This document shows, piece after piece, positions 41,567-50,652 of a DNA stretch of 64,000 nucleotides (positions within the stretch are counted from its first letter, which is position 1; each line of letters begins with the position of its first letter). Under the pieces are notes generated by a model, which was given only the letters and a program-made list of their open reading frames with translations, searched no databases and was not told the origin of the DNA. Where the stretch lies: positions 186,001 to 250,000 of the forward strand of contig NZ_QICB01000002.1 of the NCBI RefSeq assembly GCF_003725295.1. The letters run 5' to 3'. A program made the translations under genes and the position numbers. The stretch is from Slackia faecicanis (GTDB taxonomy: Bacteria; Actinomycetota; Coriobacteriia; Coriobacteriales; Eggerthellaceae).

Positions 41567-41745
41567 ATATAGTGTTCCTTCAATCGGGTATGCGAGTGTG
41601 CGAACCGCCATATTAGCACGATTTGTCAAGGGATCATTAATTCTGCAAGCTGAAAACACACTTACCCGCCGCTGTCAACACCGCAGCACGCTTTTCATGC
41701 CGACGCGGCGCGGCTTTCGGCATACGGCAGTCGGCGAGCGGAGGC

Positions 41746-41890
41746 CCCTTAAGCGCACGGCCTCCTCCAAGCCGAAGGGCACTGCAGGCCAACATAGCAG
41801 CGACACCCTTAAGCGCACGGCCTCCTCCAGGCGAGGGGCGCGCGAACCGGCATGGCGACAAGCAGCGGCCTCTTTAGCGCACGGCCTCCG
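41746..41890. repeat. Three copies of the rsmA 3' end
   Basis: CTTAAGCGCACGGCCTCCTCC occurs at 41748-41768 and again at 41808-41828, exactly 60 bp apart, and a related TTTAGCGCACGGCCTCC at 41873-41889 is the stop and last codons of rsmA itself. Two degenerate duplicates of the gene end thus follow the true end. Confidence 0.75.
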
Positions 41891-42779
41891 TGTACGCCGC
41901 GCCCAGCGCGATGAACTCTTCGAGCGTCAGGCTTTCGCCGCGGCGGCGCGCATCGATGCCGGCGGCCTCGAGGATGACGGGCAGCTTCTCCACCACCCCG
42001 TCACAGCCCTTGCGACCTGAGAAGAACGTCTTCATGGAATTGGCGATGGTCTTGCGCCTGGTGGCGAAAGCGGCGTCGGCCATAAGCGAGGCCACGGCGG
42101 CCTCTTCGGCCGTAATGCCCAGATCGTCGCGGCGGTCGAGTCTGATGACGGCCGACGTAACGCGCGGCGGCGGGAAGAAATTGCCCGGCCCCACCTGGAA
42201 GCGGCCCGTGGGCTTCGCGATCAGATTGAGCTTCACCGTGTAGGCGCCGTAATCTTTCGTACCCATTTTCGCCATCATGCGGTCGGCCACTTCGCTTTGC
42301 ACCATCACCGTGGCGCACTGCAGGCTCGAAAAACGCTGGAAGAAATCGAGCACGAGAGTCGCCGCCACCGCATAGGGCAAATTCGCGATGAACTTGTTCG
42401 GAGCCGCGCCTTCTGCCGCCGCCGCGCCGAACGCTTCGTCAAGATCGGCTTGGGAAAGCGTCAGGGCGTCCTTGGAGAGCAGCGTGAAGTTATCGAAATC
42501 GGCGCAGGTTTCGGCCAAGACCGCAGGAAGGTCGGTATCGCGCTCGACGGAAAGCACGCGGCCCGCGCGCGCAAGCAGGGCCACCGTGAGCGTGCCGATG
42601 CCGGGACCCACCTCGAGCACGGCGTCGTCTCCGCAGACTTCGGACAGTTCGCAGATGCGCGCGATGACCGAGTCGTTGACCAGGAAGTTCTGGCCGAGGG
42701 CTTTTTTCGTGGCAAGGCCGTGGCGCTCCAGGACGGCGCGCGTAGCCGAAGGCGATGCAAGATATGAAACGTGAGACAT
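41874..42779 (-). CDS. rsmA: 16S rRNA dimethyladenosine transferase
   Basis: RsmA (KsgA) dimethylates A1518 and A1519 of 16S rRNA during 30S assembly. The 301 residues show KKALGQNFLVN, SAM-binding VLEVGPGIGTLTVALL, SVERD, the catalytic NLPYAVAA and PPPRVTSAVIRLDRR. Length is slightly above usual. AAAGAGAG precedes the ATG. It is the third gene of the metG-tatD-(reductase)-rsmA-veg order. Confidence 0.96.
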   Translation of the reverse strand: MSHVSYLASPSATRAVLERHGLATKKALGQNFLVNDSVIARICELSEVCGDDAVLEVGPGIGTLTVALLARAGRVLSVERDTDLPAVLAETCADFDNFTLLSKDALTLSQADLDEAFGAAAAEGAAPNKFIANLPYAVAATLVLDFFQRFSSLQCATVMVQSEVADRMMAKMGTKDYGAYTVKLNLIAKPTGRFQVGPGNFFPPPRVTSAVIRLDRRDDLGITAEEAAVASLMADAAFATRRKTIANSMKTFFSGRKGCDGVVEKLPVILEAAGIDARRRGESLTLEEFIALGAAYTEAVR

Positions 42780-42821
42780 GGGCTCTCTTTCTCGAATGAC
42801 GCGCCTAGCATACCGGACGCA

Positions 42822-43427
42822 TCAGGAAAAACGCGTTTTCTCGGACTCCTCGCGGGGCTGGCCCCACCCGATGCGGTCGATCACATCGGCCACGAAAAAG
42901 CCCGACGAACCGAGCGCCGAGCGCACGATGACCGTCAGGGCATCGTAGCCGAACGGGTCGCCGCCCGCGCCGATCACGTGCAGGTACGCGGGACGCTTGA
43001 CCTCGCGCGCGCGATCGAGGCGCGCGCCAGGGCCGATCCGCCATTCCCAATACGGCTGCAGACGGTCGAGCACGCATTTGAAACGACCCGTGGGCCCGCC
43101 GAAATACACGGGGCACACCAGGTGCACTTCGTCGGCCGCATCCAAAAGCCCGTAAAGCGCGCGCATATCGTCGTCGATCACGCATTCCTTGCGAAGCGTG
43201 CCGGGGGCGAACTCCTCGCCGGCGCGCGGGCGACAGGCCGCGCAACCCACGCAATCGGCCACGTCGTGCGCAGCCGCATGCCACGTCGTCACGCGGGCGC
43301 CTTCGGCGCGCAGACACTGTGCCAGCTCGTCGCCATAACGCGTCGAAACCCCGCGCAGGCGCGCGGCGCCGCAGATCAAAAGCGCATGACGCTCGGCCGC
43401 GCCCTCGGAAGCGACAGCCGCGATCAC
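42822..43427 (-). CDS. Flavodoxin-like NAD(P)H-dependent FMN reductase
   Basis: The 201-residue protein has the flavodoxin-fold start HALLICGAARLRGVSTRYGDELAQCL, a cysteine cluster CVGCAACR that resembles the iron-sulfur or redox motif of this subfamily, ECVIDDDMRALYGLLDAADEVHLVCPVYFGGPTGRFK (multimeric flavodoxin WrbA/IsfS-type) and a hydrophilic tail. It reduces FMN or a quinone-like acceptor; the target is unknown. The GTG start at 43427 overlaps the tatD stop (GTGA), a better start than the ATG 33 bases earlier, which lies inside tatD. It takes the place that rnmV has in Bacillus. Confidence 0.78.
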   Translation of the reverse strand: MIAAVASEGAAERHALLICGAARLRGVSTRYGDELAQCLRAEGARVTTWHAAAHDVADCVGCAACRPRAGEEFAPGTLRKECVIDDDMRALYGLLDAADEVHLVCPVYFGGPTGRFKCVLDRLQPYWEWRIGPGARLDRAREVKRPAYLHVIGAGGDPFGYDALTVIVRSALGSSGFFVADVIDRIGWGQPREESEKTRFS

Positions 43428-44554
43428 AGAATGCCCTCGTCGCCATGAGACGACTGCCATGCCGTGGCGTCGCAGTCGAGCAGGCGCAGCGCGTTGTCAT
43501 GCAGAGCAGACAAAAACGCCGCGCGCCCCTCGCCTGGCTCGATGCCGCGCACTTCGGCCAGATACGCCGCGGTGAACACGGTGAACTCGGGGGCGCATTC
43601 CAGGCCGCGGAAAGGCACGGGCGCCATGTACGGGGCGTCCGTTTCGGTGAGCAGCCTGTCCAGCGGCACGACCTGCGCCGATGCACGCAAGTCGTCGCTG
43701 CGCGAAAACGTGACCGCTCCGCCGAACGCCACGTAACAGCCGCGCTCGACCCAGCGGGCCAGCTCATCGGGGCCCACACTGCAGCAGTGCAGGAGCACGC
43801 CCGCCTCGGGCCAGCCTTCCTGCTCGAGGATTTCGAAGCCGTCGTCGTGCGCGTCGCGCATATGCAGCACGAGCGGCAGGCCGCATTCGTGCGCCATCTG
43901 CACCTGGCGGCGGAACACGTCGCGCTGGACGTCGCGCGGCGAAAGGTCGTAATGGTAATCGAGGCCCACTTCGCCGAGCGCGCAGGTGCGCGGGTCGGCG
44001 AGCATGGCCTTGAGCGATTCCTCGACTTCGGCATTCCAATGCGACGCGTTATGGGGATGCACGCCCGCGACCACGCGCACGCGCGGAATGGCCACCTCGG
44101 CGCAAGGGCAACGGTTCGCGCGCCATTCGTCGGCGCTCATGCCGTCGTGATCGAGCGGCGCGGCGGCCCGTTCGGCGGCCGATGCGGCGCGCGTGGCCTC
44201 GAACACGTCGGGCAGGATGCGCAGCGCCTCGCCGCGCCATTCGTCCAGCAGGCGATACGTGGCATCGCCGTCTTCGACGGCATCCACGATCGTGCAGACG
44301 AAATCGACGCCGTGCACGGCGCAGCGTGCAAGCGAAAGCGGCGCGTCGGAGACGAGCTGCAGATGCGCGTGCGTGTCGGCGATCGGCGCCTCGGTCAGCG
44401 GATAGGGCGATTCGACATAGCGCCAGCCGGTCTTTTTCTTCTTGCGGAACAACGCGTCGCGAAACGCGAGGTAGCCCGCGGGTCCTTCGAAATCGATCGG
44501 GCCGACGGCCTGCTGCGATGCCGCCTCCTGCTCTGCGTTCGTTTCCTGAGTCAT
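43424..44554 (-). CDS. tatD: TatD family metal-dependent hydrolase, enlarged
   Basis: TatD proteins are 3'-5' DNA exonucleases or related metallohydrolases. The core is clear: ADTHAHL, GVHPHNA, GEVGLDYHYD, LVLHMRDAHDDG, LHCCS and TETDAPYMAP, giving the metal ligands HxH, E, H, H and D. At 376 residues it is ~110 longer than usual, with a ~55-residue N-terminal extension and an Ala-rich insert between the first strand region and GVHPH. Start chosen at 44554 after GGTGG. It lies downstream of metG and is coupled to the flavin reductase gene. Confidence 0.88.
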   Translation of the reverse strand: MTQETNAEQEAASQQAVGPIDFEGPAGYLAFRDALFRKKKKTGWRYVESPYPLTEAPIADTHAHLQLVSDAPLSLARCAVHGVDFVCTIVDAVEDGDATYRLLDEWRGEALRILPDVFEATRAASAAERAAAPLDHDGMSADEWRANRCPCAEVAIPRVRVVAGVHPHNASHWNAEVEESLKAMLADPRTCALGEVGLDYHYDLSPRDVQRDVFRRQVQMAHECGLPLVLHMRDAHDDGFEILEQEGWPEAGVLLHCCSVGPDELARWVERGCYVAFGGAVTFSRSDDLRASAQVVPLDRLLTETDAPYMAPVPFRGLECAPEFTVFTAAYLAEVRGIEPGEGRAAFLSALHDNALRLLDCDATAWQSSHGDEGIL

Positions 44555-44609
44555 GCCATCCACCTTCGGATTCGGTTCGTGTCCTGTGTTTCGAACAGAT
44601 ATATAACGC

Positions 44610-44645
44610 AAACGGGGCCGCAGGCTTGCGCCCGCGGCCCCGTTT
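44610..44645 (-). terminator. Terminator after metG
   Basis: A 12-bp stem AAACGGGGCCGC/GCGGCCCCGTTT with a 12-base loop, 46 bp after the metG stop, followed by TTTGCGTTATATAT on the minus strand. The last part, TTATATAT, may be the -10 region for tatD. Confidence 0.7.
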
Positions 44646-44691
44646 CTAGACAACTCCCATGCGAAAGGCGCGAAAAGCGGCGCCTGCGCCC

Positions 44692-46269
44692 TTACAGCTG
44701 GATTTCCTTCACGTCGAGACGAGGGAACAGCGGGTCGCCCTTTTCGACCGCGTTACCTGCGGGCAGCTGGCCCCAGACGCTTGCGGCCTTGATGTCGTCG
44801 ACTTCCTCGATCGCGCCCAGGCTCAGGCGGCGGAACACTTCCGCAGAGGTGTTCGGCATGAACGGCGCGAAGAACAGCGCCAGGATGCGGCACGCCTCGA
44901 GCGCGTTGTACAGCACGAAGGCCAGCTCGCCCTGGGTTTCTTCGGACTTGGCCAGATTCCACGGAGCGCTTTCCTCGACGTAGAGGTTCACGCGGCTCGC
45001 GAGCTCCTGCACGGCGGCGGCGGCGTCGGTGAAGTTCACCTCGGTCATGCAGGCGTCGTACTTCTCGTACAGCGAGTCGGCAATGTCCTTGAGCGGGTTG
45101 GCGGCGTCGGCGAATTCGGCCGGCACGGCGGGAACCTTGCCGTCGAAGTACTTGCCCACCATGTTGAACACGCGGCTGCACAGGTTGCCCCAGGTGTTCG
45201 CCAGGTCGGCGTTATAGACCTGCGTCATGCGCTCGATGGAGATGTTGCCATCGGCGCCGAAGCGGACGTCGGACATGAAGTAGTAGCGATACGCGTCCAC
45301 GCCGTAGACTTCCACCAGGTCGGCCGGCTTGATGCCGTTGCCCTTGGACTTGGACATCTTCTCGCCGCCCACCAGCAGGAAGCCGTGGCCGAACACCGTA
45401 TTGGCGACAGGCAGGCCCGCGGCCATCAGCATGGCGGGCCAGATCACGCAATGGAAGCGCGTGATGTCTTTGCCCACGAAGTGGTACTGCACAGGCCAGC
45501 GGCGCTCGAATTCGCCCTCGCGCTCGGGGTCGGCGTAGCCGTTGCCCGTGAAGTACGCCAGCAACGCGTCGGCCCACACGTAGCACACGTGGCCCTCGTC
45601 GAAGGGCAGCGGGATGCCCCAGTCAAAGGTGGAGCGGCTGATGGAGAGGTCCTGCAGGCCGCCCTTCACGAACGTGACGATTTCGTTCTTGCGCGTCTCG
45701 GGGCGGATGAAGTCAGGGTGCTCCTCGTAGAACTTCAGCAGCGGCTCCTGGAACTCGGACAGCTTGAAGAACCAGTTCTCCTCGCCCGAAGCGCGGCGCA
45801 CGGGACGATGGCAGTCGGGGCACACCAGCTCGCCTTCCTCGTTTTTCTCGAGGTCGCTTTCGGCGTAGTAGGTTTCCTCGTGCACGCAATACCAGCCCTC
45901 GTAGGCGCTCTTGTACAGGTAGCCTTTGTCATAGAGGTCGGTCCAGAACTTCTGCACGCTGCGCGTCTGGCGATCCTCGGTGGTGCGCACGAAATCGGTG
46001 TAGGTGATGTCGAGCATGTCCCACGCCTCTTTGAACGCGGGAACCATGGAGTCGCACCATTCCTGCGGCGTCATGCCGTTCTTCTCGCCCGTTTCGGCGA
46101 CCTTCTGGCCATGCTCGTCGAGGCCGGTGACGAAGGACACGTCGTAGCCGTTCATGCGCTGGTAACGCGCCACGGTGTCGGCGGCGATGGTGGTGTAGGC
46201 GGTGCCCAGGTGCGGCGCGGCGTTCACGTAGTAGATGGGCGTGGTGATCGAATAGGCTGGCTTGGTCAT
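44692..46269 (-). CDS. metG: Methionine-tRNA ligase
   Basis: The 525-residue class I synthetase opens ITTPIYYVNAAPHLGTAYT with the HIGH-equivalent HLGT, has a CP domain with one CPDC knuckle (LVCPDCHRPV), the KMSKS signature GGEKMSKSKGN and a normal anticodon-binding helical domain. It ends after that domain, without the C-terminal tRNA-binding extension found in many relatives. GAGAGGAAG precedes the ATG at 46269. It heads the metG-tatD-rsmA-veg group. Confidence 0.97.
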   Translation of the reverse strand: MTKPAYSITTPIYYVNAAPHLGTAYTTIAADTVARYQRMNGYDVSFVTGLDEHGQKVAETGEKNGMTPQEWCDSMVPAFKEAWDMLDITYTDFVRTTEDRQTRSVQKFWTDLYDKGYLYKSAYEGWYCVHEETYYAESDLEKNEEGELVCPDCHRPVRRASGEENWFFKLSEFQEPLLKFYEEHPDFIRPETRKNEIVTFVKGGLQDLSISRSTFDWGIPLPFDEGHVCYVWADALLAYFTGNGYADPEREGEFERRWPVQYHFVGKDITRFHCVIWPAMLMAAGLPVANTVFGHGFLLVGGEKMSKSKGNGIKPADLVEVYGVDAYRYYFMSDVRFGADGNISIERMTQVYNADLANTWGNLCSRVFNMVGKYFDGKVPAVPAEFADAANPLKDIADSLYEKYDACMTEVNFTDAAAAVQELASRVNLYVEESAPWNLAKSEETQGELAFVLYNALEACRILALFFAPFMPNTSAEVFRRLSLGAIEEVDDIKAASVWGQLPAGNAVEKGDPLFPRLDVKEIQL

Positions 46270-46490
46270 TGGCTTCCTCTCGTGCTCGGGCGACTGATGA
46301 TGCCGCCTTCGCCTCGTGAGCCGCATCGGGCATGCGCGCGCAACGGGCCGACCCCGCAACGCCGCCGCACGCGTCGAAGCGACAACGGATGTTCAAAACC
46401 CGCCCATTGTAGCGCAGTCGGCGCACGGTGCATGGCGCGCTCGAGCGTCTTAGGCCATGCGTTACGCGAAAAACGTACGGTCCGGGCGCC

Positions 46491-47045
46491 CTAGCGTCTG
46501 ATGCCGCCGCGCAGCTTCGCTTCGCGAGCGCGCCAGTCCGGCAGAAACGAATCCATAAGCGCTTTGAAACGCGGTCCGTGGCTCGCTTCCAGCAGATGGC
46601 ATAGTTCGTGCACCACCACGTACTCGAGGCACTCGGGAGGATGAGCGGCCAACTGTACATTGATGCAGATACGTCCCGTCTTCACGTTACAGCTGCCCCA
46701 TCGGCTCACCATGTTGCGATACGCGACCTTCCCGGGAACGACGCCCATGACGGGCGCCCAGCGCTCGATCAGCGCGGGCGTGAACGCCGCCACCACGGCA
46801 CGCCACTCGACCAGATCCTCGGGCGTCGGGGCGCCGGGGGCCTGCTGCGCGCGGGCGATCGCGTCGCGCCGATGGTCTTCGATCCAGCCGGCATGCTCGC
46901 GCACGAAACGAGCAATGGCGGCATCGCTCGTGCGCATCGGCGCCGACACCTCGATGCGGCCGTCGGGCTCTTTCACCCTGATATAGGCGCGCTTCTGCCC
47001 TGCCCGGCGTGTCACCGCCACGTGCACACCGTCGACGACCAGCAT
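46491..47045 (-). CDS. YgjP-type metallopeptidase (DUF45, M48-like)
   Basis: The 184 residues fit the YgjP family: a beta-rich start (VTRRAGQKRAYIRVKEPDGRIEVSAP), YRNMVSRWGSCNVKTGRICINVQL, then the zinc site VVVHELCHLLEASHGPRF, with the HExxH motif and a following His. Substrate is unknown; relatives are near restriction or stress loci. Two starts have ribosome sites; the ATG at 47045 after AAGGGG has better spacing than the one at 47078. Confidence 0.85.
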   Translation of the reverse strand: MLVVDGVHVAVTRRAGQKRAYIRVKEPDGRIEVSAPMRTSDAAIARFVREHAGWIEDHRRDAIARAQQAPGAPTPEDLVEWRAVVAAFTPALIERWAPVMGVVPGKVAYRNMVSRWGSCNVKTGRICINVQLAAHPPECLEYVVVHELCHLLEASHGPRFKALMDSFLPDWRAREAKLRGGIRR

Positions 47046-47123
47046 CGATTGCCCCTTCTGTCGGGAAGTTCCGCCCATATCACCTTCGCTCAACACGTCG
47101 GAAACGAAAAACTGCACATTTTT

Positions 47124-47252
47124 TGCAGTTGGCGGTCTTTTGAGCGCCGCTTCTGACGCCAAAAAGGACGTTTTCGGCGAAAAACGCCCCCGAAAACCCC
47201 GTTTTCACGCGCGCAAGAAGGATTCAGGCTCCTAGAAAGACCGCCAACTGCA
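47124..47252. repeat. Inverted-repeat element beside the nuclease-like gene
   Basis: Perfect 17-bp inverted repeats TGCAGTTGGCGGTCTTT (47124-47140) and AAAGACCGCCAACTGCA (47236-47252) flank 95 bp. A nested small palindrome AACTGCA/TGCAGTT (47110-47130) lies at the left arm. The right arm is 14 bp after the stop of the nuclease-like gene. It could be a terminator-like structure or a mobile palindrome. Confidence 0.7.
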
Positions 47253-47265
47253 TTTTTCTTGCACA

Positions 47266-48285
47266 TTATCGCCGATTCCTTACGCCGGCGTCGCCCTCGA
47301 ACAGCAACGCGGTCCTCAACGCCTGTTGGCGCGACCTGAACTCGGGCGCAGAAAGCGACAGGCGCACCCCGAGCATCTTGGCAAGAAGAAACGCGACCTT
47401 ATCGAGCTCGCCGCGATCGAACATCTGCTTGGCCGTCACCGAGACCACCGACACCCCGCGAAACGCGAGGGCGTTGCGGCGCTTCGAATCGCTTGCGATG
47501 CGCTCGCGCTGCGTATGAAACATCGTGCTGTCGTACTCCACGCACAATCCGGCGTCGGGCCAGTACAGGTCGCACACGTAATACGGCTTGCCCGAAGCCC
47601 TCCAGTCGCCGCGGCGCATATCGATGCGGTAGTTCATATGCGGCTTCGGCAATCCGTAGCCTCCCAAGGAACGCGGAAGATGCAGGAGCAGCGCAAGCGC
47701 CGCCTCCATGGGAGAGGCGCAGTTCTCGGGAATGTAGCGCAAGGCGCGGCGGGCCTTGCGCAGCCCTCGGTCGCCTGGAACTCTCGCGAGGAACGCCTGC
47801 ATCTTTGCGACGCTGCTCAGCCGCTCGCGTTTGACGAAGCCGCAGGAGGCGTCCTCGTACTGCGACCTGTCGACGACGATTCCGTACGATCCCGTAAACT
47901 CCGCGCCGATTCGCATGAGGTCGAAAAGAGATTCGCTCGCGGCGCATTGCACGAACGTCAATTCAGGCGAGGCGACGAATCCCCTTTTCGAAAGAGCATA
48001 CAAGGAACTTCTCGGAACGGGGTTAGCGCGCACATGGAATACCAGCGCATCCGTCGTGCGCCTGCAATCTTTGGACGGAACGAGAATATGAACGGGTTCG
48101 GAAAGAGGACCGGCGCCGGCGAGCACTTCATCTGCGATTTCCCGGCACGAAATCACGCCGCCTGCTGATGGGTGCGGCACCGCGGTGCGCGAAGAGGCGC
48201 CCCCTGCCAGAAGGAGAGAGGAATCGAACGCGTCAAGCGAGCGCCAGTATTCAAGCGCGGATATGTGAGACAGGCAAAACCCCAT
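47266..48285 (-). CDS. DUF559/Vsr-like PD-(D/E)xK nuclease family protein
   Basis: I recognise the type but not the function. The N-terminal ~200 residues resemble the helical-winged part of AbiEi-like and coriobacterial proteins (SHISALEYW at the start, VHILVPSKDCRRTTDALVFH, SSLYALSKRGFVASPELTFVQCA). The C-terminal part has the nuclease pattern YYVCDLYWPDAGLCVEYDSTMFH (D-x6-E-x-D like), then SDSKRRNALAFRGVSVVSVTAKQM, as in DUF559 and Vsr endonucleases. The start is uncertain; the ATG at 48285 begins the conserved part, but its ribosome site is weak. It may be a defence, antitoxin-like or mobile-element protein. An inverted-repeat element follows the stop. Confidence 0.6.
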   Translation of the reverse strand: MGFCLSHISALEYWRSLDAFDSSLLLAGGASSRTAVPHPSAGGVISCREIADEVLAGAGPLSEPVHILVPSKDCRRTTDALVFHVRANPVPRSSLYALSKRGFVASPELTFVQCAASESLFDLMRIGAEFTGSYGIVVDRSQYEDASCGFVKRERLSSVAKMQAFLARVPGDRGLRKARRALRYIPENCASPMEAALALLLHLPRSLGGYGLPKPHMNYRIDMRRGDWRASGKPYYVCDLYWPDAGLCVEYDSTMFHTQRERIASDSKRRNALAFRGVSVVSVTAKQMFDRGELDKVAFLLAKMLGVRLSLSAPEFRSRQQALRTALLFEGDAGVRNRR

Positions 48286-48368
48286 GGCCCGCAGCATAGC
48301 GGCCCGCCGTGGCCGCGGACCGGCGCGCGGCACGACGCTTCCCTGCCGCGAACAGGCCTCATTCGACC

Positions 48369-48406
48369 AAAAGCGAAAAGTGGCGGGCCTTTATGCAGAG
48401 CCCGCC
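48369..48406 (-). terminator. Terminator after the iron alcohol dehydrogenase gene
   Basis: A 7-bp stem GGCGGGC/GCCCGCC with an 11-base loop, followed by ACTTTTCGCTTTT on the minus strand, 23 bp after the stop. Confidence 0.7.
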
Positions 48407-48428
48407 GCTTGATCGCGTCGAATAGCGT

Positions 48429-49682
48429 TTACGCCTCTTCGGCCTCGTCTTCATCGAGGGCCGGCAGGGCCGGATCGACGAAGGCGGACAGGTAAATCGC
48501 CTTGGCGTCTTCCATCGAAATCTTCTTGAACGCGCCGAACACGTCGCCCTTGGTAGCGCGCAGCGTCTCGACGATCGCGTCGACGTCTTCCTCGCGCAGG
48601 CCCAGCTCGCCCATGGTCTTAGGCATGCCCATATCGACGAAGAACGCCTGCAGCTCGTCGATCGCGGCGGTCACGGCGTCTTCCACTGCCTCGTCGCTTC
48701 CGTCGATCGGCTCGATGTCGAAAACGTCCAGCGCGAACTGCAGGAAACGGCTCGGGTCCTCGCGCCAGACATAGCGCATCCACGCGGGCATGATGACCGC
48801 AAGGCCGGCGCCGTGGGTAATCGACGTGTCGAACGCAGACATCTCGTGCTCGAGGCCGTGGCTCTCCCAACCGCCCGCGCGGCCGCCCTGCACGAGCGCG
48901 CGCCCGCAGCCAGCGATATCGTTATGCGCGAGCATGCCGGCCCACATGATGTCGGCGCGGGCATCATAGTCTTCGGGGTCTTCCAGCACGCGCGGCGCGG
49001 CCTCGATCAACGCGCGCAACAGGCCGGCGGCGATGTTGTCGGTCACGGGCACGGGACCCACGCCCGAGAACCAGCGTTCGCAGATGTGCGCGATCATGTC
49101 GGTGACGCCCGCAGCCGTCTGGAACGGCGGCAGCGTGAATGTGATTTCAGGATTCATGAACGCCACGGCCGGACGGAACGCGTCGCCGTTGGTGCCGCGC
49201 TTGGCATGCAGTTCGTCGTTGCTGATGACGCACGAGCTGGACGCCTCGGAACCCGCCGCGGGAATGGTGAGAACGCAGAAGATCGGCAGCGCGCGTTCGA
49301 CCTTCGCCTTGCCGCAGAAGAAATCCCACACGTCGCCATCGTAGAGCGCACCGAACGCGACCGCTTTCGCGCAGTCGATCGCGCTGCCGCCGCCGACGGG
49401 CAAGATCAGGTCGGCCTGCTGCTCGCGCACCATGCGGATGCCCTCGCGCACGCTTGCGACCTCGGGGTTCGGACGCACGCCCGCCAGATCGACATGCGCG
49501 ACGCCCGCCGCGTCGAGCGAAGCCTTCACGCGGTCGAGCAGGCCGGAGCGCACCACGGACCCCTTGCCGTAAACGAGCAGCGCCTTCTTGAAGCCGCGCG
49601 CGGCGGCCTTGGCGCCCACGCCTTCTTCGACACCGCGGCCGAACACGAACTCGGTCGGCGAATAGTAAATGAAATCGTTCAT
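48429..49682 (-). CDS. Iron-containing alcohol dehydrogenase (BDH/YqhD type)
   Basis: The 417-residue group III dehydrogenase has the NAD(P)-binding ILPVGGGSAIDCAKAVAFGA, TIPAAGSEASS, and metal ligands in GVTDMIAHICERW (Asp, His) and SHGLEHEMSAFDTSITHGAGLAVIMP (two His). The subfamily reduces aldehydes such as butyraldehyde with NAD(P)H. The ATG at 49682 follows GAGGAA; the longer frame is unsupported. It stands alone between terminators. Confidence 0.93.
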   Translation of the reverse strand: MNDFIYYSPTEFVFGRGVEEGVGAKAAARGFKKALLVYGKGSVVRSGLLDRVKASLDAAGVAHVDLAGVRPNPEVASVREGIRMVREQQADLILPVGGGSAIDCAKAVAFGALYDGDVWDFFCGKAKVERALPIFCVLTIPAAGSEASSSCVISNDELHAKRGTNGDAFRPAVAFMNPEITFTLPPFQTAAGVTDMIAHICERWFSGVGPVPVTDNIAAGLLRALIEAAPRVLEDPEDYDARADIMWAGMLAHNDIAGCGRALVQGGRAGGWESHGLEHEMSAFDTSITHGAGLAVIMPAWMRYVWREDPSRFLQFALDVFDIEPIDGSDEAVEDAVTAAIDELQAFFVDMGMPKTMGELGLREEDVDAIVETLRATKGDVFGAFKKISMEDAKAIYLSAFVDPALPALDEDEAEEA

Positions 49683-49800
49683 GCATTCCTCGCTTTCAGC
49701 GCTTTGACATGCGGGCATCGTAGCGCGTCGCCGCCCGCGCGCCAAGAAACACGGCGCAAAACAAAGAGAATGGCCCGCAGCCGGCAACGAAGGCGGCCCG

Positions 49801-50652
49801 CTACGCCCGCATGGCCAGGTCGTAGGCTTCGTTGCGAGGGATGCCGAACTCATCGCGCAGGGCCTTGACGATTTCCTTGCGCGTGAGTTCTCCCGCCCGC
49901 ACCAGCTCGGCGGCGCGCTCGGCGGCCGAAGCCGCGGCGTCGGCGCGACGGCCCTCTTCCTCGGCCTGCGTGGGCGGGCCCACGACCAGCACGATTTCGC
50001 CCTTCACGCCGCCTTCTTCCTCGCGACGGGCGAATTCGTCGCGCACCTCGGCCACAGGACCGCGCGCCACTTCCTCGTGCACCTTGGTGAGCTCGCGGCA
50101 GACCACCACCTCGCGACGCGGCAGCACCTCGGCCAACGCGCCGAGCGCCGCGGCGATGCGACGCGGGCTTTCATAGAACATGAGCACCGCATCGAGCGAC
50201 GAAAGCGCGCGCAGCGTCTCGCGGCGCTCGGAATCTTTGCGCGGGAAAAACCCGCCGAAGAAAAAGCGCGGATTGTTGAAACCGCTGGCCACATAGGCCG
50301 TGACTGCCGCAGAAGCGCCCGGCAGCACGTCGACATGGCCGCCCGCCGCGCGCACCGCCTCGATCAGGCGCGCGCCCGGGTCGGACACGCCTGGCATGCC
50401 CGCATCGCTGCAAAACGCCACGGTCTCGCCCGCCGCGACGCGCTCGGCCACGCGGCCGGCCTGGTGCGTGATAGCCGCCTCGTCAAGCCGCTCCAAGCGC
50501 TTCTCGATGCCGAAATGGGCGAGCAGTTTTCCGGTGACGCGCGTATCTTCGGCGCACACCGCATCGGCGGCGCGCAGCTCTTCAAGCGTGCGCAGCGTCA
50601 TGTCTCCCAAATTGCCGATAGGCGTCGGGCATATGACAAGGCGACCTGCCAT
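49801..50652 (-). CDS. rsmI: 16S rRNA (cytidine1402-2'-O)-methyltransferase
   Basis: RsmI methylates the ribose of C1402. The 283 residues show the tetrapyrrole-methylase fold signatures LVICPTPIGNLGDMTLRTLEEL, VCAEDTRVTGKLL, FCSDAGMPGVSDPGARLI, VLPGASAAVTA, FFFGGFFPRK, FYESPRRI and CRELTKVHEE. A C-terminal helical extension (about 230-283) is typical of longer members. The ATG at 50652 has GGAGG 8 bases before it, better than the earlier ATG at 50658. Confidence 0.95.
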   Translation of the reverse strand: MAGRLVICPTPIGNLGDMTLRTLEELRAADAVCAEDTRVTGKLLAHFGIEKRLERLDEAAITHQAGRVAERVAAGETVAFCSDAGMPGVSDPGARLIEAVRAAGGHVDVLPGASAAVTAYVASGFNNPRFFFGGFFPRKDSERRETLRALSSLDAVLMFYESPRRIAAALGALAEVLPRREVVVCRELTKVHEEVARGPVAEVRDEFARREEEGGVKGEIVLVVGPPTQAEEEGRRADAAASAAERAAELVRAGELTRKEIVKALRDEFGIPRNEAYDLAMRA

